Below, piece by piece: positions 9,906 to 23,690 of a stretch of 52,500 nt of DNA (its first letter is position 1; each line of letters opens with the position of its first letter). The notes below the pieces were generated by a model, which worked only from the letters and a program-made list of their open reading frames with translations, was not told the DNA's origin and ran no database searches. The stretch is from Halocaridina rubra (taxonomy: Eukaryota; Arthropoda; Malacostraca; Decapoda; Atyidae). The position numbers were made by a program, and so were the translations under genes. Location: contig JAXCGZ010007633.1 in NCBI GenBank assembly GCA_037179515.1, forward strand, positions 1-52,500, given 5' to 3'.

Positions 9906-10439
9906 GGTTCTACGGCGGCTGAACTGAGAAAGACGATGATTGGTGTGGATGAGAGACTATGTAGAGGGATCGTCGAGCGGGGAAGAGTGCTGAGAGATGG
10001 GAAGCCATCTCTTGGTAGGGGGAGCTGGTGGCACTCTTAGTGATCTTAAAATCAACGGGGTGTGTGGTTTTGTGGAGATAATAGTTTTCGTTTATGATTT
10101 TGTATAATTTGGATCTAGTAACACTGTTGGTAACACTGTGAACGGGATGTTGTTTGCATTTTTCAGCAAAATGTTTGGGGATGAAGAGCAGTGCTCGTGC
10201 TGTTGTCGACTTGTTTGAGTTGTGTGATGGATTTGCTTTATTGGTTGAGTTATGAGACGGAATTGCTCTATTATTGAGTTGTGGAGATTTAGCGGGCACT
10301 CCCAGTGTAGTTGTTGATTTCTTTTTGTATGTGGTGGTTTAGAAAAAGGGGCAAGAAATTGGGTTTTGAACAGTTGTGAGTGGACTTTTAACTTCCAACA
10401 CGTGCAGGTGGAGTTAAGTTGAGGTAAGTGATAAATATT
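9906..10439. other. No gene recognised; possible 3' remains of the LTR relic
   Basis: GGTAGGGGGAGC followed by TGGCACTCTTAG near 10015-10040 could be a polypurine tract and the first bases of an LTR, but I find no partner LTR and no clear end. The rest is unassigned. Confidence 0.35.
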
Positions 10440-11083
10440 ATTTTTTTTTCTATCTCGACCACAGTTTCACAGAAGATTTGTGTGTCAGAAGTATGGATTT
10501 ATTCACACTGTTTACCATAACTTTGCAGCACTTACAGTAGCTGGCTTCTTTATCAGTTTCATCTTACTGAAGCTAATCCTTTAATTTCGGATCTTGCAAC
10601 CATCCTTCCTTAAATGATTGCACATACCATTTCCTTTTCATAGTGGAAGATTTGCCTTGCATATCGTCACTCATTATGATAGAACACAAATAATAACAGC
10701 CGGAATAAATGGCCTGCACCAAAAGGACAACCTCCTAGTCCAACAGTAACTGCAGCACTAACTTGCAAACTGAACTTCCTGAATTCACTGAGTAACCATA
10801 CTTATTGCTAGCGTTACCTAAGGAGAGTCGTCAATCGAACTTGTTTGAATTTTGTATACGGTACATACATGTTCAGTTAACGAATGGTCTATGAAAAGCT
10901 CTTTCAACACAACGTTAGGAAATAATCTTAAGCATTTATATATGTATCTGATTTATATTCAATTTTTACTAATATGATATGATGTATGCAAAAACCCAGA
11001 ATATGGGCTATATCAAAAATAAAAACCCAGATGGTTAGTGAAAAACCCAGATCTGGGGACAAAAACCAACAGTGGCAGCCCTG
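10440..11083 (-). mobile_element. Second hAT-like element: terminus plus transposase N-terminus
   Basis: On the minus strand the sequence starts at CAGGGCTGCCACT (11083 downward), a start seen in some hAT-type elements, followed by leader sequence with three copies of a CTGGGTTTTT motif. At about 10680-10445 a decayed N-terminus reads MSDDMQGKSS, KRKWYVQSFKEGWL, KLKD and then CKCCKVMVNS with a downstream His, like a BED-type zinc finger. The catalytic region is not present. Family assignment is tentative because it rests on the zinc-finger pattern and one terminus. Confidence 0.45.
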
Positions 11084-11239
11084 CTGCCCATTCCATATGA
11101 TCTGGACATCCCAAGAGATCAAGGCAAACAATAGGAAGCAAGATATCAACCGAGTTTGTGTATTATTGGCTTAGGTATACACAGAATGACCTCCCCGACT
11201 TCGTCCATATTCATGTATTTTTTGTTGCTAGAGCCTAGA

Positions 11240-12048
11240 TGTCGCATGACTAAAGTCTTGCTAGAGGTCAAAGGGAACATTGAACACTCTCTCCAGTGTT
11301 TTGCTGGGACGAGGCCCATGTTAAAAGGGTCACGAAGATATATGGCTGGTCCCATGGGACTCGGCATCTGGCGTCAAGTACCTCAAGAGGGTGTGAGATA
11401 TAAACAAGTCCTTTATTCCCAATACCACACACGAACATTTGACCTATATGTATGTAGTGACTTGGGGAGATACCCAATGGCAGTAGACAATTGCCACCCT
11501 CTCCTTTGCAATAGGCTTGTTGAAATAGCTCCTCCCAAAGATAGGAGGGACTCCACTTCGAACCTGGAGTTGATTTGCAGGACTGGATGTCACTTGAGTT
11601 CATTGGCAGGACTGGATGTCAAGCCACGCCCTGCCCTTGGGGTATTTCAAGAACCACCCAGGGCAGACACAGTGAGTTAGAGACCGGGCCTTGCCAGCAG
11701 CAGACTTAACACAGTACAGCTGAGTTAGCCTCCCCCTTTTGGGGTGGGACTCAGGAATTAGTCGTGACAGGAACTGTAGTAATAGGAGCTCTGAGTACAT
11801 GGATGTTAAATAAGAATAAAGCAATATAAAGAAGATGTCTTTCACCAACCACGCTACCATAATTATAACTTGTATAAAATAGAAATCTCCCGACATATTT
11901 GGTGTAACCCCACTATGCTACAAAACGGGTGACAAGCAGTGAGATAACCCAGTCATCCTACAATTTGGTGACACTCGGAGGGACACTATCTTACAAATTG
12001 GTGTCATTAGATGGGATAACAAATCCTACATCAGTTAGTTATACGACA
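11240..12048 (+). repeat. 5' LTR of the LARD-type element
   Basis: 809 bp, TGTCG to CGACA. AATAAA at 11815-11820 is a poly(A) signal candidate, and TATAAAG (11825) and TATAAAA (11873-11879) are TATA-like. Relative to the 3' LTR it lacks 16 bp after 11904. The 3' part carries several copies of an ACA-AATTTGGTGACA-like motif. An open frame of 144 codons (11247-11680) has no recognisable similarity. Confidence 0.85.
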
Positions 12049-12068
12049 AATTTGGTGAACAGCTCGGG
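12049..12068 (+). promoter_or_regulatory. Candidate primer-binding site
   Basis: Directly after the 5' LTR the sequence AATTTGGTGAACAGCTCGGG contains TGG, the complement of a tRNA CCA end. The matching tRNA is not identified. Similar TTGGTGTCA motifs inside the LTR end resemble the start of tRNA-Leu-type primer sites known from other retroelements (from memory). Confidence 0.45.
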
Positions 12069-14975
12069 ATCAATCCACGCCGATACTTTACCGAAGAGAA
12101 AGAAGAAAAAAAAAGTTATAGCATCTATGGAAGAAAAACTCAAGTGAAGAAACTTCTAGACGCCTACCAGCAGTGAGAGTGACACCGAGAAAGTCAGAGC
12201 TCCCTCTTCACTTACAGTATCATATTATGAGATCCAGCCACTCTCCCCCGCCTCCGTATTGGCAAGGCCCTCCCCAGCAGTAAAAGTATCAACGAGAGTA
12301 TTCATGGAAGTCACCGTCGCACTGAGCCAAAGTGTGACCGGGGCATTGAGTGAAAATGCCCATTACAAGAAGTATAAGTTGCCGGATCCGACCAAGAAGA
12401 TGGCGATTCGTCGATTTTACTCGAGAGATGGAGAATTGGACGGGAACCTCCCGCGCCCAGAAAGAAGGAGAACCCCCTCCTTCCTTGCCTTCTGCCATGA
12501 AGTTCTTCAGGACCACCTCCTTAAAACAGATAAGTACTTGTAATCTGTATCCAGTGAGTAATGGGACAATTATTAAAAGAAATTGAGGTCGGTGGATGCC
12601 GCCATTTTATTTTGTAGCTATGCTTTGACTCAGCCGACCCGCTTATGAGGGGTGTGGCGCCTAATAAGTTGATAAAAGTAGAATTTCTGTACCCATTACT
12701 AACATGGATAATTTGTACTAATAGCTATAAGCAGTAATAAACTCCATTTTTGTTATAATTTGAGTAATATAAAGAAATTGCGTTGGAAGTGTGTTCCATT
12801 TATTTGTATTAATACCTAAATTGAATTTTAAAAAACGCGAATGTATTGATTTTAATTGAGAAAATTTAAAGTACGTGTAAAATTATTTTTATATTCATTT
12901 CTTAAAGGGTAAGAAATGGAGTGATAAGATCACTGCATCTGTTTTCAAGGTACTTTTTTTTTTTTTTTCTCCGCGGGAGTAATATTTTAGCGAAAGAAAG
13001 ACATAAATGACAGATTGTTCTTTTAATGTTGTTTTAATGAGAGATTCATAATACGATACGTGTGTGGCATGCTTATTTGAAGAATAAGAAATTTTGTGAT
13101 ATTGTTTAGAGATGAGTTTTTTTTTATTTCACGCTATGCAGGTGAAAGTAAGAGTAAATTAGAGGAATTTGTGCTGTCCTAGAATAGGGAAGGTTTTTCA
13201 GTGTCACCCAAACGTAGCTTCAAGGGAGTAGAATGTTTGTTTGTTCGTTAGAATGGGACCTAGGACTGGTGAGGCAGTCTGTGACCGTGCGGCCCAACCG
13301 AGATTTCACCCTTACTCTTCTTCAGAGAGATCGGGAAAGGGAAACCAATGTTGTAAATTAAAGGGAATTTTACAGAAAGGGGACGATTGTTTTGTAAGTG
13401 ATGCAGCGAGTGAGGCAGAGAATGAGTATGAATGACTGGGGGTATAATGGGGGGTTGCTCTAGGGGGTGAAATCGCGGAAAGCACCGTTAGGAAGCACGA
13501 TTGGGGAGTCTCTGCGAGGGTCGTTCCCCTGCTCCGCCAGGTTCTTCTGCACGCCATATCAGAGTATTTTTATGGGAGGTGATGCGCTGTTGCAATATCT
13601 AGTGAGGGATATTTTTGAGAAAATGATTCTCCACCTGCCCAGATATGGTTGAGATGCCAAGTTTGTTTTATTTTTGTTTTGTCCCCTACTCCGCCAATGA
13701 GATTATTATTCGATTTCCGAGAGAGATTCCAAGATAGATATTACGTGATAAAGGACGTGAATCTATGAATGATTCTGTATTTTCTTTGCTAGCTGCAGTA
13801 TATGCATTATTTGTCTGAAGAGATATGGTAGATTTATAAAATAAAACTTTGCGAGTTTTAGCCATGATAATGTTTATCAAAATTATTTCAGCTTGGTCAT
13901 AAAGAAAGAGTGAGAGCTTACACGAAATGACAACAAGAATGTTACACAGCTGTATCCCGTATTTGAGAGAGCAGAAGTTTATCCAGAAGCCAAAAGAACA
14001 GGGGAGAAAACAGCGCCCACATGCGCACCCCCCCGTAAAAGCAAACAGACAGAAACAGTTATAAGTCGAACTTCTCCCGGTTCTGGAGGAAATTCTGTTG
14101 TATAGTAATTTAAATAAGTCAAATTCGAGATAGTAAAAGAATATATATATTTTATGTTTGAATTGTCCATGTACAACTCCGTACGAGAATTTGAAACTTA
14201 AGCAAAATGCATTCTTTACTGTTGCTAATGAAATATACTTTTTGTCTTTATTAGTGCATACACAGAGATAGACTTTTTATATCCGTTGATACCCGTTTTT
14301 GTTATATAGTTCTTTTTGTATTGAAGAAATCTTTAAAATCTTATTTAAAGAGTTTTGGAAAAGATTATCTAGAGATAACTATGGTTAATCCCTATCATTT
14401 TCATGAATTTTAGATTACAATTGAGTTAATTAAAGATAATTGAGATTATTAGAGATTATCTGCTGAGTTCTAAATTTAAAACTAATGATATTTAAGTCAT
14501 TATAAGACGTCTGTTAAGAAAAAGATATTTGTACTTTTGTTGATAGTAGTAGGGATAGTGTCACATATGATTTTAATCTTTTGTTTTAATTTCATCAGAG
14601 TGGGTGCGCTCCGACTCAACCCTCTGATTTATAGCAAGAAAGGAATTGTCATTATAGACGAGGATGTGTATGCTGTTACAGTAAAGTCCTTATCAAGATT
14701 AAACAGAAAGGAATGGATTTATGCTTCGACAGTTCTGCAGTTGTACACTAAGTTCTTTTTGCTTTTGTTTTTGTTAATGAGGAAATAAGAATAGCCCTCT
14801 GACAATAAACGTAAGACTCTATCGATAGTTATTGCTAACGTTTGTTCACGTTCATTTGTTTATTTATTTTATTATTAGAGATACTCTGCGACAATTTTTT
14901 ATTTTCAGTACAAGTAAAAGGAAGAGGCCCGTCTCAGCTGACACAGGGTGGAGACCACGACATATTTCAAGGTCG

Positions 14976-15051
<76 letters not shown>

Positions 15052-17443
15052 GACTCTGAGACTGACAGAGGCTCCGTTCAATGCTAAAAGAATGTTGCCG
15101 TCTTTGATTTTTTTTGTGTTTTTTTCCAGCGAAGCTAGGCGATAATTGTGCCTACATTTTATTGCAGTCGATAGATTGTTGCATGCTGTTATTGCATAAA
15201 TACTGATAAGACATCGGTAGTACCGCCATTTGCATAAATACTTTTGCCACATGTCGCAACTGTTTAGAGAATAGATAGAACTCCCATTGACAAATTGTAG
15301 AGCCAGCGAGTTGCCACTTATGCTCTATATATATACATAGATTATGACAGCAGGAATTTAAATAGTAAAGGAGACTGTGTTAGAATGAGCATTACTATGA
15401 AGTATAAGTATAGAACTCTGTTCTTACTTCTGAATGCCAGTCTCCATTGTATATATATTGATATTTCTGATTTAGTATGTTTATTTTTATTGTTTATTAT
15501 TCTTATTTTGATCATGATTATTAGTAATGTTATTATGTTGACTGATATTGTTGCTATCTCTCAATGGCCTGTTGCTAACTATTATTTTTGAAATGAAATC
15601 AGCAGTAACCTGATGATTTGTATCTTTTATCTGAATTCATACTTGATGTTACTGTAGCCACCGCTAATATGAATATTTCTTTAGTGGCTTTTCTCAGCAT
15701 TTAGTGATTGTTCTTTTTGATGTCTATAGTAGAGTAATGCTATGTAGCAGTTTCTCAGCTAAGTCCTAAGTATCTTGGAATAATAATCTAGTTGTGTAGA
15801 CACATACCTTCCATTACCACCCTATTCCTAGGCAGCCCCGACCTGCAAGTTCTAAAAGTCTTTAGATTTTGTCCGCTCAGACAAGTCCCAAGTGCCCATT
15901 GAATAGAGATTGCAATCACTTGCAGTTGCAGGGGAGGCAAAGTATAGCCTCGATTACCAACGTATGGCCATTGTTGGTACCCTGAAGTCATAGGGAACCT
16001 TTCTTACAACTGTAGTAGTGACATAGGTTCAAATTTTCATCCCGAGGTCTGCTTCGAGGTCTGCTTCGAAGGTACGTGTGGATTGCCGTACGGAAGAGAA
16101 TCGCTGTGACGTTGCAGGTCTCCTGTGTGGTGGTCTTAGTCAAGATCGGCCGAGGGCGGGACGAGGAAGCCAGGCTGGAAGGATTAGAAAGATGCATCAA
16201 TCACTTCCTCTTTGTCTTGCCTATCTTGGAAATGGAGATAATTTATGGTAACAAACCTGGGCCTGCAGCAAGGACGGCGGGGGAGTGAAAAAATGAAATC
16301 CCAGAGAGAAACCGTGGAATCGCGCCTAGCAAGAATTCATGAGCAAGGGACAGAGAAAACAAAAGTCATCCTAGTCCCAAAAAAAAAAAAAAAAAAAAAA
16401 AAAAACACTCTAAAAAGCCATGTAAACGAATTGATGAAATCCCAGAGAGAAAGAAGGGTATTTAAAAATCCCTTATTAGTTGTTGGAAAGAACAACCCAC
16501 GCTTTAGAACTGAAAAAATGGGAAAGAAAAGGTCCCCTTTTATTACTTGTTTTACCTAGTTTTAAGATAATTTTAAGCGAAAACTCAGAGTCTCCCTTAG
16601 ATATAGTTTTTTTTTTTTAATACGTGCCATTGATAAATTGTATGATTTGCACTAAGAGTAATAAGTTGTTTTGCTGCCTAAATAATATCAGTGTTTTGCT
16701 TAGATATTATCATAGTTTTGCTTTAGTATTATTCTTGTTTGAATTATGATTTAATCTTTATGTTCATTAAGTTCTCATATTAATTGGTCTCTGAATAGTA
16801 ATTGCATATTGAAATAGTAAATGTTTTGACTTTACACGCAGTAAAACATGTTTTGTTTCAGGAGTAGTTTTTAAGGCTTAATTTTAAGATAAATTAATGC
16901 TACCTAATAATGATAGGAGTAGAAATTATTAAGATAAGGTTTCTTATAGAAATTACTATTGATGTTATGGTCTATATCATTTTAAATGTGTATATATGCC
17001 AATACTCTACCTCATTTGTTTGCTAATGTTCTACATGAGTCATACTTTTACTGTAACTAACTCAATTTTGTCTTTTGAAGAAACGGGAGAAGTAGATGAA
17101 TTAATGTTTTGATTTAAACTGACTTTTGATCTTAATTTATGTTTGATATTAGTTACACACTGAAATTATACTGATTAAGGTTATTTTTGTTTAAATATAA
17201 GAATATGTTTGTATTAAAGATTTCCAACAAGGAAATAGACTCTGCATGCTCTAGTTGTCTGTAGATTTACTTTAAAGGAAAAAAAAAATTCATTAATATA
17301 TATATGCTATGTTCGTGTAAACTGTTTAGAGTTCATAGAAATAGGATTTCTTAGATAATAGCTTAAATAATTCGGCCCCGTTTTTATTGTAAACAAATGT
17401 TAGTTTAGGATGATGAAACTGAAATAAGAGATATTTCAGTGTA
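12069..17443 (+). other. Internal region of the LARD-type element, no pol genes
   Basis: The region contains only short ORFs: 12259-12543 (94 codons, basic, unrecognised, perhaps a gag relic), 14537-14788 and 16245-16559. A CT microsatellite lies at 14981-15047 and an A run at 16380-16405. GAAATCCCAGAGAGAAA occurs twice (about 16293 and 16437). AT-rich non-coding sequence makes up most of the rest. No DSG protease, reverse transcriptase box or integrase pattern was seen on either strand. Confidence 0.7.
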
Positions 17444-17454
17444 GTGGGGAGGGA
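17444..17454 (+). promoter_or_regulatory. Polypurine tract of the LARD-type element
   Basis: GTGGGGAGGGA lies immediately before the TG of the 3' LTR, where plus-strand DNA synthesis is primed in LTR elements. Confidence 0.75.
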
Positions 17455-18279
17455 TGTCGCATGACTAAAGTCTTGCTAGAGGTCAAAGGGAACATTGAAC
17501 ACTCTCTCCAGTGTTTTGCTGGGACGAGGCCCATGTTAAAAGGGTCACGAAGATATATGGCTGGTCCCATGGGACTCGGCATCTGGCGTCAAGTACCTCA
17601 AGAGGGTGTGAGATATAAACAAGTCCTTTATTCCCAATACCACACACGAACATTTGACCTATATGTATGTAGTGACTTGGGGAGATACCCAATGGCAGTA
17701 GACAATTGCCACCCTCTCCTTTGCAATAGGCTTGTTGAAATAGCTCCTCCCAAAGATAGGAGGGACTCCACTTCGAACCTGGAGTTGATTTGCAGGACTG
17801 GATGTCACTTGAGTTCATTGGCAGGACTGGATGTCAAGCCACGCCCTGCCCTTGGGGTATTTCAAGAACCACCCAGGGCAGACACAGTGAGTTAGAGACC
17901 GGGCCTTGCCAGCAGCAGACTTAACACAGTACAGCTGAGTTAGCCTCCCCCTTTTGGGGTGGGACTCAGGAATTAGTCGTGACAGGAACTGTAGTAATAG
18001 GAGCTCTGAGTACATAGATGTTAAATAAGAATAAAGCAATATAAAGAAGATGTCTTTCACCAACCACGCTACCATAATTATAACTTGTATAAAATAGAAA
18101 TCTCCCGACATATTTGGTGTCATCAGGTGGAACAGTAACCCCACTATACTACAAAACGGGTGACAAGCAGTGAGATAACCCAGTCATCCTACAATTTGGT
18201 GACATTCGGAGGGACACTATCTTACAAATTGGTGTCATTAGATGGGATAACAAATCCTACATCAGTTAGTTATACGACA
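17455..18279 (+). repeat. 3' LTR of the LARD-type element
   Basis: 825 bp, TGTCG to CGACA, matching the 5' LTR with three substitutions seen by eye (equivalents of 11801, 11937 and 11974) plus a 16-bp segment (after 18120) absent from the 5' copy. It holds the same 144-codon open frame (17461-17895). It is followed by the TAGA target duplication. Confidence 0.85.
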
Positions 18280-18286
18280 TAGAGGT

Positions 18287-18634
18287 GTGGGGTTAAGTTA
18301 TAGAGTTCAGTCTGAATTAGGCAACCAAGCAACAAATGCCAAAAGAGTGGGAGTGGTTTGGGCATCTAAACAGCAAGCAGCCAGAAGAGTTAAAAGCACT
18401 CAAAATGATATAGACTGGAACCTAAGGGCTTTGGGGAATATACTACCTCTTACTTGTACCTTGAAAATAAACACCAATATGTCTCCTCCCAAGATCATCG
18501 AGTTTTGTTCAGACTACTATCCATTGATAACTACATGCTCTACCTCTAACCAAGTGTCATTAAATAATGTATCAGCTCCAACAGATAATGCAACCCAGCA
18601 GATAAGGCAATATATGTTTAGCTGTGGCAACTGA
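18287..18634 (+). other. Unrecognised 115-codon open frame
   Basis: The frame is open from a TTG or ATG-type start just after the LTR element to a stop before the AT microsatellite. The composition is not strikingly coding-like and no motif is recognised. It could be a chance frame or a piece of an older repeat in which the LARD inserted. Confidence 0.25.
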
Positions 18635-18727
18635 AGAGGCTCAACCTTATGCCAAATTCAAAAGAGACTGGTTATAAGAAGAGAGATACAGTATGCTGTT
18701 GGAGGCAAAGAGCTTAATCTACGTACC

Positions 18728-18730
<3 letters not shown>

Positions 18731-18821
<91 letters not shown>
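18731..18821. repeat. (AT)n microsatellite
   Basis: About 90 bp of pure AT alternation. Confidence 0.95.
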
Positions 18822-18824
<3 letters not shown>

Positions 18825-20262
18825 ATAATTACCATTCCATTCGAGAAAGTCGAGTTCAAGAGGAAGTTTCCCCAAGCAACTGAGACCTTAAGGAGCAAGC
18901 AAATATGACCTCTGTGAGTCCTAGCAATAAGACCCAGAGTCTGCCGGTGATCTCTACAAGTAATTATAGTCTTTACGAGCTATTGACGAGGAAGAGTAAA
19001 GTTAGTGGTTTTTCAACATGTCATTCGATTATTTCCTGCCCAAGAGTCGGCCAAGTATTGCCCCCAAGATGCGACTCAACATCGCTCAAGGTTCGACCAA
19101 ACATCGCTTAATTTAAATGAGTTATGTTGGCTGCGATTTATTCTAGTAGGTTTTAGAAATTTCTTAGCAGAATTGCTATGGAGCAAAATCTATTACTGCT
19201 AATTGAGTCAACATATTTTGAAGCATGCATAAGTTGTAGTTTATAGCAAGTTTATAATGAGTAGTTTTACTTATGCGTATGAGGATCATTAGTTTCGTGA
19301 ATGTAAGAAATAATTATCAAAGTTTCTAGAGTTCCTTCATTCAAAAGATTTTTCAGTTCACATAAGATTAGCAAGAATTAAGATATATGAGATTCCCATT
19401 GCTACTAACTAGTGTAGGAATTAGAGTTCTGTCTTTAATACTTATACAGTTAAAAAAAAAAAATGGGAGTGAAATGAATGGTGTCATCTGAAAAAAAATT
19501 GCACATTTATTAATACGTAAGTAAACCTATTTAGAAGTCGACAGCAATATTCAAGCATAATTGTTATATAATTTTTAAATACGAGCAAGAATAACTCTCT
19601 GTTGCTTGATATAATTAATTCCATTACTTATTAATAATCGCATATACTCTTAAGTTTTGATTAAAAGAGAAAGTGTTAACGAAGATTTTTATTTTTTGAG
19701 GAGTAACTTTTTAACCTTTTTATCAATTCTCTATAAAACTTATAACATTATGTGATGTCTTTGACTCTGTTAAAGTTATTAAAATCATGAATATTAATAA
19801 TTATATAATTAAATAAAAATATTTCAATTATAAAAAGTGGCAACGTTACAAATGTAAATAAAAAATCTTTTATTTAAATGTGATTTCATTAACAGATTAC
19901 AAAATGTACTCAGAGCTTAATTCTAAAGAGAAATTGATTCTCTTTCAAAATGTACTCAGAGCTTAATTCTAAAGAGAAATTGATTCTCTTTCTGCATGCA
20001 AGTGAAACATAAATATTTTTCTTCATTTTTCATATCATTTTATATGAAGTGATTTTGGGTTGTTTAATATGAAAATATTGATATATGATAGCAAAATTTA
20101 TTTTGTAACCTGTTAGAAGTGTTACATCGCGAAAGGAGAAAGAAAACAGAATCTATTTTGTATGGAAAGAATAAGAATTATCTTTTTCCCTTTCTATTTG
20201 CTATACACTGGTTATGGGCTGCATTATTTTTCAATCTTTTTTAATCGCTGTTCAAACCCAGA
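18822..20262. other. AT-rich DNA without a recognised gene
   Basis: Only short chance frames occur. A perfect 46-bp tandem duplication lies at 19900-19945 and 19946-19991, and each unit contains an AAAGAGAA/TTCTCTTT inverted repeat. Confidence 0.5.
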
Positions 20263-21894
20263 GTGATTACCTAATTGTGATCACCTAATTGTGTTTACGG
20301 GAAAGAGCCCAAAGCTCGTATCTTCCCGTCTCCTGATCGGTTCCATTTTATACTTAGTGATACTTATCATACCTGTCCTTAAAACTATGGATTGAGATAG
20401 CATTAACTACCTCCTCGCTTAGCCAATTCCAATTATCAACTACTCTTACACTGAAAAAGCATTTCCTTACATCCTGCAAAGAAGTTTTCTTACGAAGCTT
20501 CAAACTATGACCTCTAGTTCTAGAGCCAGCCATATCAAAATATCGATCCCTATCCACTCTATCATAACCATGAAGGAATTTAAAGACTGTCACCATATCC
20601 CCCCTCACTCTTCTAGCTTCGAGTGATGGTAAGTCTAATTCCCTCAGCCTCTCATCATAACTGAGATTGCGTATTTCTGGCACCAGTTTCGTGGCATGTC
20701 TTTGAACTTTTTCAAGCTTAGCTATGTGCTTTTTCAAGTGCGGATTCCAAAAGGGGGCTGCATATTCGAGTTTTGGCCTTACATAGGTTACATAAATATT
20801 TCTGAACATTTCCTTGTCCATGTGCCTGAAGGCTACCCTTACATTTGATAAGAATGCATATGCTGCCCTTACTATGCCATTTATATGTATTTCTGGAGAC
20901 AAATCTGCCAGTATGTTTACTCCTAGAGCTCTCTCATTTTTTGTCTCTTGAAGTTGTACTCCAGCCACCGAGTAGTCAAGCTTGGGCCTTCTTGCACTTG
21001 TACCCATTCTCATTACCTTACATTCTGAAGTATTGAATTTCATTAGCCACTTTTCTGACCACTCATGCAGATTATTTAGATCCTCCTGAAGTTCTCTACC
21101 ATTATTCTCGTTTTTTACTTTCTTCACAATCTTTGCATCATCTGCAAACATATTCATGAATGAATTTACAGACTCTGGTTGGTCATTTACATATACAAGG
21201 AACAAAAGTGGCCCTAAAACTGAACCCTGTGGAACTCCACTACTAACTCTTCTCCATTCAGACACTGAGTGTCTTACACTAACCCTCTGTTCCCTTCCTT
21301 CTAAGTAAGTTTTTATCCATTCCAAAACATTTCCACCTATTCTAGCCATTGATTGCAGCTTCCTAATAAGTCTCCCATGTGGAACAGTGTCAAACGCTTT
21401 CTGGAAGTCTAGGAATATGCTATCTGCCCAGCCCTCTCTTTCCTGTAAGATTTGGCTTACCTCATCATAAAATTCTAATAAGTTTGTTACTGTTGATCTA
21501 CCTTCTCTGAAGCCATGTTGCCTCACTGACAAAAAGTTGAAGGATTCCAAGTGAAGAAAGATATGTTTCCTTAGTAGGTTCTCCATAACTTTGCAAACTA
21601 TGCTGGTCAAGGAAACTGGTCTATAGTTCAGAGCCGTATCCCTCCTTCCCTTTTTGAAGATAGGTATCACATTTGCTTGTTTCCAGCATCTTGGAATCTC
21701 CCCCGACTCCAGTGACTCCTTAAAAATGATACTTAGTGCCACTGATATTGTGTTTGCGCATTTTTTAAGCACATGAGGGGATATGTCATCAGGACCTGTA
21801 GCTTTATGAACATCTAAATCCATCAGCGCTTTGCATACCTCTGTGGCTGTAAGGTTGATGTTCTCTAATACCGGCCCTTGAGCTTCTATCACTG
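20263..21894 (-). mobile_element. CR1L copy d: 5'-truncated, RT domain intact
   Basis: A 1.63-kb copy starting in the linker before the reverse transcriptase (VIEAQGPVLEN) and ending with the 3' UTR stem-loop and two 14-bp repeats at 20263-20290. The 3' flank is CTCTGGGTTTG, so this copy is not in an obvious CA repeat. Beyond 21894 the sequence is unrelated for about 70 bp, then an old member of the same family begins on the opposite strand. Confidence 0.9.
20354..21894 (-). pseudogene. CR1L reverse transcriptase, 5'-truncated, frame open (copy d)
   Basis: About 512 residues of element sequence are open to the normal C-terminus. Motifs are ATGPDDISPHVL, ANVIPIFKKGRRD, LNYRPVSLTS, LDFQKAFDTVPHG (motif A), SGVPQGSVLGP (motif B) and MFADDAKIV (motif C). 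Unlike copy f, it keeps the canonical Arg in NYRP and Ala in KAFD. The endonuclease and start are missing, so it is a dead-on-arrival copy. The open frame extends about 30 codons into flanking DNA by chance. Confidence 0.85.
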
Positions 21895-21965
21895 ATCTTT
21901 GTAATTTTGATATCTTACTAAGATAAGGAGAGTAGCGATTTTGATTTGTTTTTTTTTTAAGAGAG

Positions 21966-23290
<1,325 letters not shown>

Positions 23291-23690
23291 CCGACCAGGT
23301 TACGGGGAGTTGCAATTTGGTAGGCGCAAACATACAGATAAAGATAGTGCAGAGATATTTCAAGAAATCTTCTTCAAAAAGTTGAAGAGAGAAGAAGATG
23401 CGATCACTGAAGGGAAAAGAAGCACTCAGTATACTGGTGCAGAACCGATATTGAATTATCCTAATTTTTGTGTAATCAAGGGGAGCTTTTATTCTCTATT
23501 ATTAATATGATCTTATGGTTACATATCTTGGTTTTAAAAATATTCTTATCATGGTCAGTTTCGGAGTCAAAAAGTAATAATAATAAAAACAAAAATTTTA
23601 CATCTACCTACATGAATTAGTTGCCACTGTGCATTGGTTTAGTGTCGTGTCTCTGATTTTTTTTTTCCTGATAAGTATCTCTTACCTGAA
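23291..23690. other. No gene recognised
   Basis: AT-rich sequence with a 66-codon chance frame (23310-23510) and nothing else recognisable. Confidence 0.4.

Larger units (their letters stand above)
11240..18279 (+). mobile_element. Non-autonomous LTR retrotransposon (LARD type), structurally complete
   Basis: Two nearly identical direct repeats (11240-12048 and 17455-18279) begin with TGTCG and end with CGACA and enclose 5.4 kb. TAGA occurs directly outside both ends (11236-11239 and 18280-18283), a 4-bp target duplication. A polypurine tract (GTGGGGAGGGA) sits directly before the 3' LTR, and a TGG-containing primer-site candidate follows the 5' LTR. By eye the LTRs differ by three substitutions and one 16-bp indel, so the insertion is recent. 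The internal region has no reverse transcriptase, RNase H, protease or integrase, which is the definition of a large retrotransposon derivative that depends on a partner's enzymes. Confidence 0.85.

Noticed and set aside
14976..15050. Frames encoding RE, LS, IY, YY or NN repeats over microsatellites (also 18.7, 22.5, 37.6, 42.2 and 43.9 kb)
   Set aside because: They are translations of simple repeats, not proteins.
18287..18634. Host gene candidate of 115 codons
   Set aside because: No motif, no homology I can recognise, and it sits between repeats. Listed only as an unrecognised frame.
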